Of a DNA stretch of 64,000 nucleotides, positions 1 to 20,576 are shown piece after piece. The notes under the pieces are model-generated. The model searched no databases. It was not told where the DNA came from and was given only the letters and a program-made list of their open reading frames with translations. The position numbers and the translations under genes are program-made. The stretch's first letter is position 1; every line of letters starts with the position of its first letter. Location of the stretch: assembly GCF_034702125.1 (NCBI RefSeq), contig NC_085869.1, forward strand, positions 14,523,044 through 14,587,043. Reading direction: 5' to 3'. Source of the stretch: Engraulis encrasicolus (taxonomy: Eukaryota; Chordata; Actinopteri; Clupeiformes; Engraulidae).

Positions 1-1735
1 CGTAGTGCAGCAATTAATCTTTCAAAAAATCCATGTGGTCAGAATGTTGATCTATTCATTGATTATTTATTTACGTTGATAAAGCAATTTACTGAAAATA
101 TGTCCTTTGGTGTGACGTTAAGAAATAAATATATTAAGTAATGTAGAAATGGCTTGATAGAGTTTTATGAACATTGTTACACTCTTCATATTTATTGCAA
201 TTTTTTTAAGTCTTAATTTAATGAGAAATTACCATTTAAGTATTTTTTTTCCCATTAGATGTGAGATTATTAGAAACCTTCGAGGAAAAACAGGGATATC
301 TTTCTTTTAAATGTTCAAAATTGTCCGAATTTATACTAACTTTTTAGGGACTATAATTTGTTCTTCCCTAATGCAATATTCAGTGTTTTTCAAACATATT
401 GTTTAGCTCAAACAAATATTTGAGCGTTTAAAACATGTCACACCGTAGGACATTCATGTCACGCTAAAGGACAGAAATACAAAACTGAGCCAGAAACAAA
501 TATATCAACATGATTATTTTGTCTTTTGATCATAATATAATGTTCTAGTCAATATGGACCTACACTTTACACTTATAAGTCTTTGAATCGTCGATTATCA
601 GCCTATCGTAACTCTTAATGACAGCCATGCGGTCATTGAATGTAACCTGCAGAGCTCATAAGACTCATACTGAAGTGTGACCTTGGCATGACCATCACAC
701 TTTTGTAGGTATGCTATGACTGTCACACCATTGAACCTGTAGTGTGTAGTGGCCAGTGCCTGTTTGGTATCTCAAGCTGGACAGCACATTTATGCTGTAT
801 ATTGAGCTCTCCACAGCATACTTTATTCATCTATACTCCTCTATATACTCTCTCACTGATCTTTCCTTCACTGTTACCATTATATTTTATGGTTTCAAAG
901 CACCATTAATGACATTTTATATCATTTGACAGTATCTAAAATCAACAGCAAATATTCATCAACAATGCATCAAAGTATAAATTCCAAAGGCCAATAAAGG
1001 AATAAGTAATTTGAATACACAATATTTATCTAGTCAAACAACAAAACAAAACAAAATATGTACTACCAGTTGTTTTAAAAGCAATTTCTCAAATATCTAG
1101 TCCATTGGTGTGACCTGTTTGTCCTTTGGTGTGATACTCCAAAGTGTCACACCATAGGACTTTTACCATCACACCATAGGACTTTTACCATCACACCATA
1201 GGACTTTTGAGCTTTTGAGTTAATTTAAAGCCATGTCGTACAATTTCACCTTTAGTAAGATGCATTTTCATACATCTACATGAGAAAAATATGTAAAATA
1301 TACACTATTGTCAAAATGTATTTTATGGCTGTCACACCAAAGGACTACAAAACTAATACATCTTGTGGTAGCAAAACATAATTGATTGACTGAAGAACTC
1401 TGAGAGAAAAATCTAAAATCCACCCTTGCCATTGGCTTCTTAAGGGTCTAAAGTCACAATTTATGTACCGCTGGAGCTTCAACAATAGATAATTATCCAC
1501 AGAATTAACCAAAAATATGATGTCACACCACAGGACATTGTTTTCTGCGACAAAGTTTCATAAGTCCATACGGTCTCAGAAAAACAGGAAAAAAATTAAG
1601 CATTGCCACTTGCTAAAATAGACACCTTGAAAAACATGCCAGGGTTGTTTAGACAAATGACTGAGCTTTGATTATTTATTTAAAAATGTTTTAATATGGA
1701 GAACCAGGCTTGCCTCAGTCACACCATAGGACAAA
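1..1735. repeat. Cluster of about 11 copies of a TCACACCNNAGGAC motif
   Basis: A 14-16 bp word with consensus TGTCACACCATAGGACA recurs in otherwise AT-rich, apparently unique sequence. Plus-strand copies lie near 436-452, 457-473, 1145-1160, 1169-1182, 1191-1204, 1330-1345, 1521-1536 and 1718-1733. Minus-strand copies lie near 101-116, 1100-1114 and 1120-1135, and a weaker copy is at 721-736. The three copies at 1147-1204 form a perfect 22-bp tandem array; the others are spaced irregularly by about 20 to 360 bp. I see no ORF or known repeat that explains them. Seen directly; function unknown. Confidence 0.8.
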
Positions 1736-2911
1736 TGTGACATTTGACTCAAAATTAAGTATACTTATTTAAAGCTCTGTATTTATTACACATTACTTTT
1801 TCACAACAACGACATTAGTTTAATCATTTAAAGCATTGACAATTTTGAAAGCATGAATTTACTTAATTTTAAGAGCCTGCGACAGCAAAATTTACACGTC
1901 ACATCATCTACCCACATACACACAGGAATGCACACAGACGCACAAACCCACAAACACAGACACAGACACAGGCATGCACACAGACACACATGCACACGCG
2001 TTCACACACACACACACGCGCACACGCACACACACTGTTGCTATTTAAAGCGAATGTCTCCATCCATGTGTGTATATATTGCTCTCATACAACCAAGTAG
2101 TATTGCAGCATCAGACGCAGTGTGCCTCACCCTGCACGTGCACAGCCACACACTCGCTCAGTATTACATCAGGCAGTTCTGTGTGTGATGTTCAAAGGCT
2201 CAGTGAAGTGGAAATATAGTTTCACAAAGAGCCGCTTCAGAAGCGTCATCACCCATGCATGATGATTTGCATCTCTCTGAGGGTGATGTCTGTGTTGTGT
2301 TGTAGATCGTAGTGAAAAGACTGACTCTATAACTTAGACTTTGTTTTTTTTAATGCATGGCTCTGAATAGTACATGCCCTGAATAGTAGCCCTGAATTAC
2401 GGTCCTGAATAGTACATGATTTCCTACCTCTAGGAACAGTCCCTCCCCCCATTGTATTCATTTATTTATTTTGTTACTTATTCTGCCTGGAGCATTTGTT
2501 TGTCTGTCAATGTTTGTTTCGTTATTCTTCTGTTGTCATCTTGTGTCACTGTCATTGAATTGTGTGTCGTTGTAAGCTTTTACTTTTTACCTACCTTACA
2601 GCTTTGCTTGAGAGCTAGAGGGGTACATGCCGATCATGGCCGTAACTACCATTGAGGACACAGAGATCATGTCCTCGGTATATTTTCTCAGTAAAATGTA
2701 TCTATTGACGAAAACTGATATACTATGATCAACAATGTTAAATTCAGTCTATACACCACCCCCATTTATCCTCAAGGCAGTGATTAATGAAAACAAACTT
2801 AAGAGTTTGACTGAGGTGTTTGACGCATTCTTAATGTACAGTGTGCAGTACAGCACGCAGTATTTGACCTTGGTATTTGAAAATCTCTGGTTACGGCCTG
2901 ATGCCGATATA
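1736..2911. other. Non-coding stretch, presumed intron 1 of fam171b
   Basis: No coding exon is recognisable. The stretch contains a CA-rich simple repeat (about 1915-2035). Around 2620-2690 there is a fragment of an interspersed repeat that reappears inverted near 50505-50575 (shared text about comments such as gtaactaccattgagg). The small ORFs here lack homology that I recognise. Confidence 0.5.
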
Positions 2912-3115
2912 CAGGGCTGGACTAGCCATCTGGTATAGCGTTTTTTTCCCGGCAGCGGGCATTTCTTTGTTTATTTTTTAATTTATTTTTTTACATTTCT
3001 GAAAATAGGGGCCCACAAGGGTGCGGGGCCCACCGGTGAGTCAGCGCCGCTTAGTATGAGGGCCCCCTTTAAGCCAAAAGTGCCCGGGCCCTATTTCTCC
3101 CCCAGACCAGCCCTG
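2912..3115. mobile_element. hAT-type MITE (family A, CAGGGCTGGACT ends)
   Basis: The ends read cagggctggact and agaccagccctg and are roughly inverted. The flanks ccgatata and cggatata are an 8-bp target duplication with one mismatch. A related copy lies at 34858-35050 and a diverged one at 45282-45504. Eight-bp duplications with CAGGG-type ends are typical of hAT elements. No transposase is present, so it is non-autonomous. Confidence 0.8.
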
Positions 3116-3842
3116 CGGATATAGCAGTGAATGTGGTGGTGTCTGTGTGCCAGGAAAGTGCTCTTTAAAGTGCTGGAGCAGATCCAAATTACCCTCACAG
3201 AGCCTCTTTAGTTCTCATGGCGTGGGGCTCTCTTTAGCATTCAAATCTCTGAAGGGTGACATCAGCAATTTGGTGAATTAGGCCTTTGTTACGTGGAGAG
3301 GGGAAGAAGACAGTGTAATTATAGATAAGAAAAGAACATGCATGGGTGAGTTGTTGAGGGAATACAGGATGGAGATGAGCGCCACTTTCCAAAAACTGAT
3401 AAAGTATAGTAGTGGCTTTTAGACGTTAGGTACATTATAACAATAATAATCAGTTTGATATTTTCTGAGGTTAATACCCAAACCTGGTGGGAATATTTTT
3501 TATCAACAGATTTTTCAATGCATCTGAGGAGAATGTGTTCTGCTCATTCACAGTGCTTCCCAATGCATTCTATGTTATGAATGAGCCAACAAAGAAGCCA
3601 TGTAACAATATAGCAAAAATATATATATCATTAACTAGAAATAGCCATGCAGGTGTGTGCAATGAGTATAGTACATTAGATACCAGATGCTCTTGTGATG
3701 GTACACACGTAATACATTCATTCAACCATCATGGTAATTAGCTTGAACTCCTGTACATGAAGCCTACACCACCCACTCATAACTGCACATGGCATTGGTG
3801 CAACAGACAGTATTCATGCATGTCAGCACATACACATGCTAC

Positions 3843-4003
3843 CAGGGCTGCTGAGCCGCACTGGCTGGGCCCGGGACAAAGTCATTTGAAAGGGCCCTTT
3901 TCTCAATACATTCACTGTAATGAGGACCTAATTGTGGGCCCCCTCTGTCCCTTGGCCCGGGGCAACTGACCCCTTTGTGTCCCCCCCCTTGACCGCTTAC
4001 CTG
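3843..4003 (+). mobile_element. hAT-type MITE (family B, CAGGGCYGCTGA ends)
   Basis: This 161-bp element has a perfect 8-bp target duplication, catgctac, on both sides. It shares its GGGCCC-rich interior with the copies at 6644, 33457, 34142, 63636 and the split copy at 29385-29868. The host sequence on either side (about 3788-3841 and 4018-4077) is itself an imperfect direct repeat. Confidence 0.85.
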
Positions 4004-5284
4004 CATGCTACAGTCTCACGGCATTGGTGCAACAGACAGCATTCATGCATGTCAGCACATACATGCTATGCTACAGTCATCTCATCTCAGTTCACTGCCT
4101 AGTCAGCACTGCTGCAACACTGTCATTAGCATGTGAAAGAGCCTCTCGGGTGGCTACTCTACATACTGTATCATGGCCATGCATATGCACTGTATGCGGA
4201 TAATATACTCGATGCTTAAACTAGTGGCATTTTACAGTAAGAGTGATATGTTTTATAGTTGAAAGTTACCTTGTGTCTGCCTATTATGGTCATGCATATA
4301 CTATATATATGTGTGTGCAGATAATATACAGTACATTTATAACCTATGCTTAAACTAGTGATATTTTACAGGAAGAGTTGTGTTTTATAGTTGAAAGTCA
4401 CCTTTTGGGTGGCCTATTATGGCCATAAGTACATATACTACACACACACACACACACTATATATAACTTACTACTACAGTGTACGTATATGTGTATGTGG
4501 ATAATATAACCTATGCTTTAACTAGTGACATTTTACAGTAAGAGTGATATGCGTTATACTTGAAAGTCACCTTTTAAGTGTCTGCCTATTATGTCCATAC
4601 ATATTCTATACGTGTATATGTACTGTATGTGTGTGCGGATAATATAGTGCATTCATAACCTATACTTAAACTAGTGATATTTTACAGGAAGAGTTGTGTT
4701 TTATAGTTGAAAGTCACCTCTTGGGTGGCCTATTATGGCCATAAGTATGTATACTATTCCACATGTGTATGTGGATAATATGACCTACGCTTAAACTACT
4801 GACATTTTGCAGTAGGAGTGATGTGTTTTGTAGTTGAATGTCACCGGGTGTCTGCCTATTATGGTCATGCATATACTATATATATATATATTATAACCTA
4901 TGCTTAAACTAGTGACATTTTACAGTGAGTGAGTGATGTGTTTTATAGTTGAAAGTCACCTCTTAGGCGTCTGCCTTTTATGGTCTTGCATATGTATATG
5001 TGTGTGCAGATAACATAACCTATGCTTAAACTAGTGACATTTTACAGTGAGTGAGTGATGTGTTTTATAGTTGAAAGTCACCTCTTAGGCGTCTGCCTTT
5101 TATGGTCTTGCATATGTATATGTGTGTGCAGATAACATAACCTATGCTTAAACTAGTGACATTTTGCAGTGAGAGAGTGATATTTAAGCGTGATATGTTT
5201 TGTAGTTGAAAGCCACCTCTTGGGCGTCTGCCTATTATGGTCTTGCATATACTGTATATGTGTATGCGCAGATAATATTATAGC

Positions 5285-5936
5285 CAGGGCCAGTTTAATG
5301 CACAGGCTAAATATGGCTGCAGCCCTGGGCCCCCCACCTGCCAGGGGGCCACTGATTAGCCAAAAGAGAAAAATTTAGAATTGTGACAAGATGCATTATT
5401 GAAAAATATATATTTTTATGGTAACACTTTAGAATAATGGATGCAAAAAAGCATTATAAAGACTTAATAAATAATTAACTATTGATGAACAAAACATTAA
5501 CAAACGTTTGTAAATGATTAGGAAATGTAAACAAATGCTTGTAAATGACTAGGAAATGTTATGTTAATATTTCATATTTATCAAACATTTACAAGTTGCT
5601 TGTAAATGAATAAAATAGTCTGTTATAAGGTGTGTAAAATCTTGAATATATCATTTGTAGATATTTTATAAAGCATTAATAAAGCTTAGTTAATAATAAA
5701 AACATTTGTTAATGTTTTATTCATCATTAGTTAATTATTTACTGAGTCTTTACTAAGGAACATTATTATAAAGTGTTACCATTTTTATTGAGTACAGTTG
5801 GTAGACATGATATTATCCTTAAATCCTAGCTCGTATTTGTGACACTGTCTATGTACATTTGTGGCGAAATTTGCCTTCTCGGGGCCCCACAGCAACCTAT
5901 AGCCTAGGGGCCCCAGGCCATCTTAATCCGGCCCTG
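5285..5936 (+). mobile_element. hAT-type MITE (family C) carrying a second MITE inside
   Basis: The ends read cagggccagtttaatg and cttaatccggccctg, flanked by the perfect 8-bp duplication attatagc. Removing the 361-bp inner element and its 8-bp duplication leaves 283 bp. That nearly equals the uninterrupted copy at 19865-20148 (284 bp), so the latter serves as an empty-site control. Confidence 0.9.
5420..5780. mobile_element. hAT-type MITE (family D, GGTAACACTTTA ends), nested
   Basis: This 361-bp element has inverted ends ggtaacacttta and taaagtgttacc and a perfect 8-bp duplication, atttttat. It is inserted in the family C element. Related copies are at 10566-10848 (complete) and from 53654 (truncated). 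Confidence 0.9.
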
Positions 5937-6020
5937 ATTATAGCCTATGCTTAAACTAGTGACATTTTACAGTGAGAGAGTGATATTTAAGAGTGATATG
6001 TTTTATAGTTGAAAGTCACC

Positions 6021-6643
6021 TCAGTCTCAGTCGTGAGGTCTGTCAGGAGACACTGCTGTCATGTTATGTAACAGACGCTCTGCGGGCCTCGGGCGAAGTG
6101 AAGGATTGTGGGATTGCAGTGACACGCCTGTGGCTGAGGCTGTGGCTGTGGCTGAGCAGCATGCATGGTTGCCCATACAAGAAAAAGACAAAGATATGCA
6201 ACTTACAAAATGATTTATCCTGTATTGACGACACAATTCTTATATGGTATGTATTTTATAAAAGTGGCCCACTTTCCTCACACATATACTGTATCTATTA
6301 TGTTCACAGTGTATTTCAGTATAAAAACATTGTAGATGGGATGTCTATGTGTGCTTATTCATTGCACATATTACTTATGTTTGACCCTTTTTCCCATTTT
6401 CCCTATATACTGTATTAAGACCTGTATCCAGTCAATGGCTTTGTGAATATCATAAATGATCCTTTTTTGGTGTGTGGTGGCTGTGGGTGTAACTGTGGCC
6501 ATGGCATTGAGTGAAGCACGCATGGTTGAAGGGGGTTTGTTTGCACGCATGGTTGTTTTGCGTCCCTCCCTTCTCTTCCCTCGCCTCACGAATAGAGACA
6601 GCCACCCACGCCACTCCAGCACCACGACGCCCATAGTCACAAG
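6021..6643. other. Non-coding stretch without recognised features
   Basis: Several short ORFs exist on both strands, but none has a recognisable domain or splice context. Presumed intron 1 of fam171b. Confidence 0.4.
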
Positions 6644-6800
6644 CAGGGCCGCTGACAGGTTTGACTAGGCCCAGGACAAAATCATCTTAAAGGGCCCCCC
6701 GTCTCAATACAAACAATGTAATGGGGAGCCAATTCTGGGCCTCCTCTCTCCCTGGGCCCGGGACAATAGATCAGTTTGTCCCCCCCTGTCGGCTTCCCTG
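6644..6800 (+). mobile_element. hAT-type MITE (family B)
   Basis: This 157-bp element starts cagggccgctgacag and ends ctgtcggcttccctg, with a perfect 8-bp target duplication gtcacaag on both sides. It is the best-preserved family B copy in the window. Confidence 0.9.
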
Positions 6801-8317
6801 GTCACAAGTAATTCCTGCTCTGCCCGTCAGGAAGACTGACATTCGTTTGTACTAAGATGTCTTTTGCACTCACTACGTCTTTATCAGTCAGAGTCAGAAT
6901 TGATGCTGCAGCGAAGTGCTTGGAGGAAGGACACAGCATCCTTTTTTATTCAAATGAAAGTCGTGAATATGCCATTTTGTCTAACAGGATGAGTGCAGTT
7001 TGTGATTCAGAAAAAAAAAAATCCTCAATCTGCTGCTTGAGGACGCGCAACTGCTTGAGTTAATGGAGCGTAGCATAGTCTTCATCAAGATGTTAATTCA
7101 TAGCGCTCCCGTGTAACATAGCTTTTGAGAATTCACTTCAAACTCAATTTCTGTCGGATATTAAGCCATGCTTACGGTGCACCAAGCCTGAAGTGTCATG
7201 CGAATAAACAGATCATCACGCCATGATTGAACAGAAGTAATCCATTGTGATTTCTGCCTGTACTTCTGTTTGTGTTTCTTTTTGTCTGTGAATGTAAAAT
7301 ATGTCTAGTAACAGAACACCCTTCACATCCTGCTAGGGTAAAAGTGTCCCCAACCCCCCATTTGCAACGCGGGTATACGGTGTATACCTCTTACTTCAAA
7401 TATCAGGGATTTCAGTGTCCCACTAAATTGTCTGATCCAGTTATGTGTTGAATAGCACAAACATATACAGTGTACCCAAAGGTTCTCAAAAAATGTTCAA
7501 ATATGCGCTAAATTCCGCCCAAATTCAACAAATTAAATTGACTTCTATGGGCCCAAAATAGCTTAAAAAAACGCCAAATGGCCAATTTTTCCCATTTTTG
7601 CCCTTATATCAAATATCACAAGTAGCCCAATTGGGCGGGCACCCGCCCAATCTGGCAACACTGTATGTGTTCTGACACATTTACCAGAGGTGCTGAGTAC
7701 ACTCAGTGTTGCCAGATGGAAAACTGATGGTTGAACTATTATACTAAAACCTCAAAATTATAATTTGTTGGGGCTTCTGGGAGAAAATGATCGTACACGA
7801 ACCAAATGGTTGTTTCAAGGCAACTAAATAAACTGAATGAAAACTCAGAAATAATCGTACATCATGTGTGTTAGATCATACAAAGGACAAAATGATGGTA
7901 CAAATATGATACTTATCATACATCTGAGTTTATTTCAAATCTGCTATATTCAGACAGCTTGATGGAGGGGGTCTGTGTGTGTGCCCAGCCCACTGCCATC
8001 CTGCAAGAGGATAAATGTGCCCAACCCCCCATTTCCATTGAAAAGTGTGGCCTATGAGATAAGTGCAATTTCAGTGCCGAAAAATAAAGACACGTACATA
8101 GCCTCACCAACTCCTTTTGTCCTTATGTGTTCTGACATATGTACTGGAGGTGCCACTTGTACTTCAGATCTACTAACTAGGCTATATCCAGACATCTCGG
8201 GGGAGGGGTGTCTGTCTGCGGGGCCCAGCACCCACCCACCCACACACTCCAACCATCACCTGACCCACTTTACCCATCCTGTCTCTGTCTGTCTCTCTTG
8301 TCATTTGTGCCCCCCAG
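6801..8317. other. Non-coding stretch with diverged interspersed repeats
   Basis: From about 7360 to 7500 the sequence resembles the gtatacc-rich repeat found at 45117 and 49885. From about 7700 to 7925 it resembles the repeat at about 52808-53030 (both start cagtgttgcc and share atcgtacatcatgtg). No exon is recognised before the acceptor at 8316-8317. Confidence 0.5.
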
Positions 8318-17415
<9,098 letters not shown>

Positions 17416-17529
17416 TATACTAATAGACTACTACTAATTAGCTTGAGTTCACCATGGGTTAGCCGCACTGGCTCAACTGGTTGAAGGTAAAAGCTTGCAC
17501 ATCCAAACGTCTGACTTGGGAGCAGGACC

Positions 17530-17535
17530 AATAAA
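17530..17535 (+). terminator. fam171b: Candidate fam171b polyadenylation signal AATAAA
   Basis: AATAAA lies 115 bp after the stop codon. It is the first canonical signal downstream. Use of this site is inferred. Confidence 0.5.
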
Positions 17536-17537
17536 TA

Positions 17538-17642
17538 GCTAGATAAAAAGAGAGAAAAGTACACTACAACCAGGATTTGTCACAGAAAAAGTGGGAGCAA
17601 AAAATCCTGGTTGTAGCGAACTTTTCTCTCTTTTTATTTAGC
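17538..17642 (+). repeat. 41-bp imperfect inverted repeat (hairpin)
   Basis: The arms 17538-17578 and 17602-17642 pair at 38 of 41 positions, with a 23-nt spacer. The hairpin begins just past the AATAAA, so it may lie at the transcript end or in longer 3' UTR isoforms. Confidence 0.85.
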
Positions 17643-19864
17643 CACACTGGCTAACACAAGATGAAGCACAAAAAAGTCCAAATCCAACGTGATCCACTGG
17701 AGATAATCCAAAAGACACAGAAGTCTTTTTAGATGTGTCCTAGCATATCTATAAGAGGGTATGTCTGTCCGTCAGTTGGTCAGTCTGTCTGTCTGTCCCT
17801 CCGTCTGAAACGCATTCTCTAATTGTATTTCCCTCCTGTGTCCACAAGGCGGCAGAGTGCATAGACAGACGCATCTTTGTTTTTACAGGTTTGAATCTGT
17901 GTAGTGAGTCGTTGGGAAAGACTTAGCAAGGTTATGACATGGCTCTGCTGACCTACTATGTACTGTACAGTATATGTCCAGTTAAGCAGTTGGAATGCCA
18001 AACGGTTGTTCCACGCAGAACCTTCAGCTTTGTCAATGGTGTGATGCAAGACTATTCATTTCATGTTGTAGTCTAGAGTGCATTTCTCCAAACCATACTT
18101 GCTAACTACACTAGGTACTTTGGTTGCAATTAAATTCTCCCATTGGCAACTACCCAAGTTGCTAACTGGCTAGCACCTTCGCTTTCAAGAAACCTTGCCA
18201 GGCTACTATACTGGCTGAAAGATAAGATGAGGGAAAGCAAGGCCAAATGTCTACACCCAGTCACATGACCAACACTGAACACCAAACAATCATGAAATTT
18301 TTTATGAATTTCTGAATTGTTACATATATTTTTTTCCAAGCAAGTGGTTGGCACTCACTTGGTTCTCAAAGGAGTAAATAGATGGTGCAATACGTATACC
18401 AGTCACAGTCACAGAGAAACAAAGCTTTGTCAAACGTGTGACAAAACCCACATGCGTGATATTACCATAACCAAACTATGACCAAACAAGTTTTTTTTTT
18501 TCAACATTTAAAAATATAGAAATGGTAGCAGTGATTCAATGTGTATACAAATGTATGGAAAAACATGTTTATTTTCTGTTTGTCTCGAGATCTCATGGCT
18601 ACAGTATTCCATATCTCAGGAGTATGTTCAGTTTTGCATAAATTGTTGTAGTTTTTAACGGGTTGCTGAAATGTATTCGAATCGAATAACATTATAATCA
18701 GGAAAAATATCAAGATGGCAAGCCATTTGAAATGTTTACAAATGTTTAATTTGAACTTTTCCAAGCCTCACTGATACAACTGTGTTAGTTTACTGAACTA
18801 GAAGGTAGCCCAGTTGCATAAACTCTTGCATTGGCAACTGCTTATTCAATTAAGTCCATTTCATATGCAAAAAAAACAGGGTAACAGCACATTTTGTAGG
18901 CCTAAGTATGAGCGCTTTCTGACTAGCAATGACTTTTAAAATGTGAATTATATACATTTTTATGATCGTTTTGTATGTGGTCCTGGCTCTCTAATCAGTC
19001 ACGGCAAAAGACAGCAACTCTGACGATTTGGTGTCAATATCAATTTCAATTTTATAAATCTTTGACACTTTGAAAAAGGCATGCTATGCATCTCATTAGT
19101 TTTGCTTGGATAAGTAACAAAAATAATATTTATCATCCCATCCTCCAATGGCAATAATTATGTCCACTGATTATTACAGATGTAGTATACTGTCAGCGCT
19201 AAGATTAAAATGTCCTGATCTGTTGATAATGCATCCCATAAAAAATAAAATTTACATTCAATCTTTGCTGCAGTGCATCTATGACCGCTTAGAAGCAAAC
19301 TATGTTTACAACTTACATGCTTTTTTGCCTTATGTGCTTCTTTCCCCATTGTGTAGGTCTATTCTCAGATTGCTTGTCCTGTGACTTGTGCTTGAGGACT
19401 GTGAGTTGTTAGCCTACTGATAGCCACATCTTCCTATTTCTACCCGACTTTATAACCCTCTTCTCAGCATGGTATTTTCTGGCAACTTAAACGTATAACA
19501 TTTTTTGGGCTTTTGAACTTTGCTACTGTCCTGTAAATAGTAGATCTAATAAAACTCTGGTTATCTTGTCATACCTGTGTAGGCTATTGTGTTCCTTATG
19601 TAGTATAACACAGAGAAAAAATGTCCTATTCATATTAAACACACCTATTTTTTGCTGATTCAACCGGCTGGAAAAAAACTTTGAACTTTCTGCGCCGCCA
19701 TGGGCCCCATGAAAGGTTTGGATTTTGCCCACCCTTAAGGGCCCCTGTCAGTGCGTGGGCCCTTAGAATCTGTAAACCCCCCCAGCGGTAGGCTACGTGA
19801 CAGAGACCTACACTAGTGATTCCATCGAAACATAGGCTTGAACAAGTTCATGTAGGCCTAGGCC
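17643..19864. other. Intergenic stretch between fam171b and the CARD-like gene
   Basis: AT-rich sequence with short ORFs only. Near 19690-19790 there is a GGGCCC-rich repeat fragment. I see no exon, RNA gene or intact element. Confidence 0.5.
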
Positions 19865-20148
19865 CAGGGCCAGATTAATGCACAGGCTAGATATGGCTGC
19901 TGCCTAGGGGGCCCCACCTGCCAGGGGGCCCCTGATATGCCAAAAGTGAAAAATTGGGGAATTATGTCTAGACGCAATGATTGAAAAATTCATCTGTTGT
20001 GTTTAGTACAATTGGTAGGCATGTTGTCTTAAGTTCCTAGCTTGTATTCATGACACTATGTACATGCATATGTTACGAAATTTGCCTTTTGGGGGGCCCC
20101 ACAGCAACCTGTAGCCTAGGGGCCCCAGGAAATCTTAATCCGGCCCTG
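19865..20148 (+). mobile_element. hAT-type MITE (family C), uninterrupted copy
   Basis: The ends read cagggccagattaatg and cttaatccggccctg. The 284-bp length matches the family C copy at 5285 once its nested insertion is subtracted. The target duplication is decayed (five of eight bases). Confidence 0.8.
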
Positions 20149-20296
20149 CCTACCACCTCTCCATGTCAAACTATACAAATACTGTATAGGCCTAAGGATA
20201 ACGTGAGGTAATTGTGTGCAGTACAAGTACACTTAAATAGGCTTATGACATGACATTCATATTTGATGAATTATTCAAATTATAATAAATAAATAA

Positions 20297-20299
<3 letters not shown>

Positions 20300-20364
<65 letters not shown>
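20300..20364. repeat. (AT)n microsatellite
   Basis: A nearly pure AT run about 110 bp upstream of the ISRE-like site. Confidence 0.95.
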
Positions 20365-20365
<1 letters not shown>

Positions 20366-20473
20366 AAATAAATTAAGCCTAGCAATAGGCATGCCTAGGG
20401 CCTACTAGAACTAGGCTATACAATAAGGACGGCAAGTTCCTAGCTGACGGCCGCCCCGGCGTGGGTGGCACTT

Positions 20474-20520
20474 CGAAAACGAAAGTGATCCTTCAGGGAA
20501 GTCTAAGGGCAGTGGTATAA
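20474..20520 (+). promoter_or_regulatory. Interferon-type promoter: ISRE-like, GAS-like and TATA-like sites
   Basis: The sequence cgaaaacgaaagtga (20474-20488) matches the ISRE/IRF core GAAANNGAAA. Four bases later ttcagggaa (20492-20500) matches the STAT (GAS) pattern TTCNNNGAA. A TATA-like tataag starts at 20516, 61 bp before the start codon at 20577. Order and spacing fit a compact interferon-inducible promoter. The sites are seen directly; their activity is inferred. Confidence 0.65.
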
Positions 20521-20576
20521 GTTAACATTCCTCCACATCGACGTTCAAATAGGCTACAGGTTGTTCCTTCGTGGCT

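Larger units (their letters stand above)
4205..6020 (+). repeat. Minisatellite of about nine units of 110-165 bp, interrupted by a nested MITE
   Basis: The core word cttaaactagtg followed by an acattttacag-like stretch and a ttgaaagtcacc-like stretch starts near 4212, 4348, 4512, 4661, 4788, 4900, 5021, 5143 and 5947. Unit spacing is 112-164 bp, and the two units at 5021 and 5143 are almost identical. The gap between the last two units is filled by the MITE at 5285-5936. No ORF runs through the array. Confidence 0.85.

Noticed and set aside
1..8317. Search for fam171b exon 1 (signal peptide)
   Set aside because: No ATG followed by a hydrophobic segment and a phase-1 donor was recognised; probably upstream of the window.
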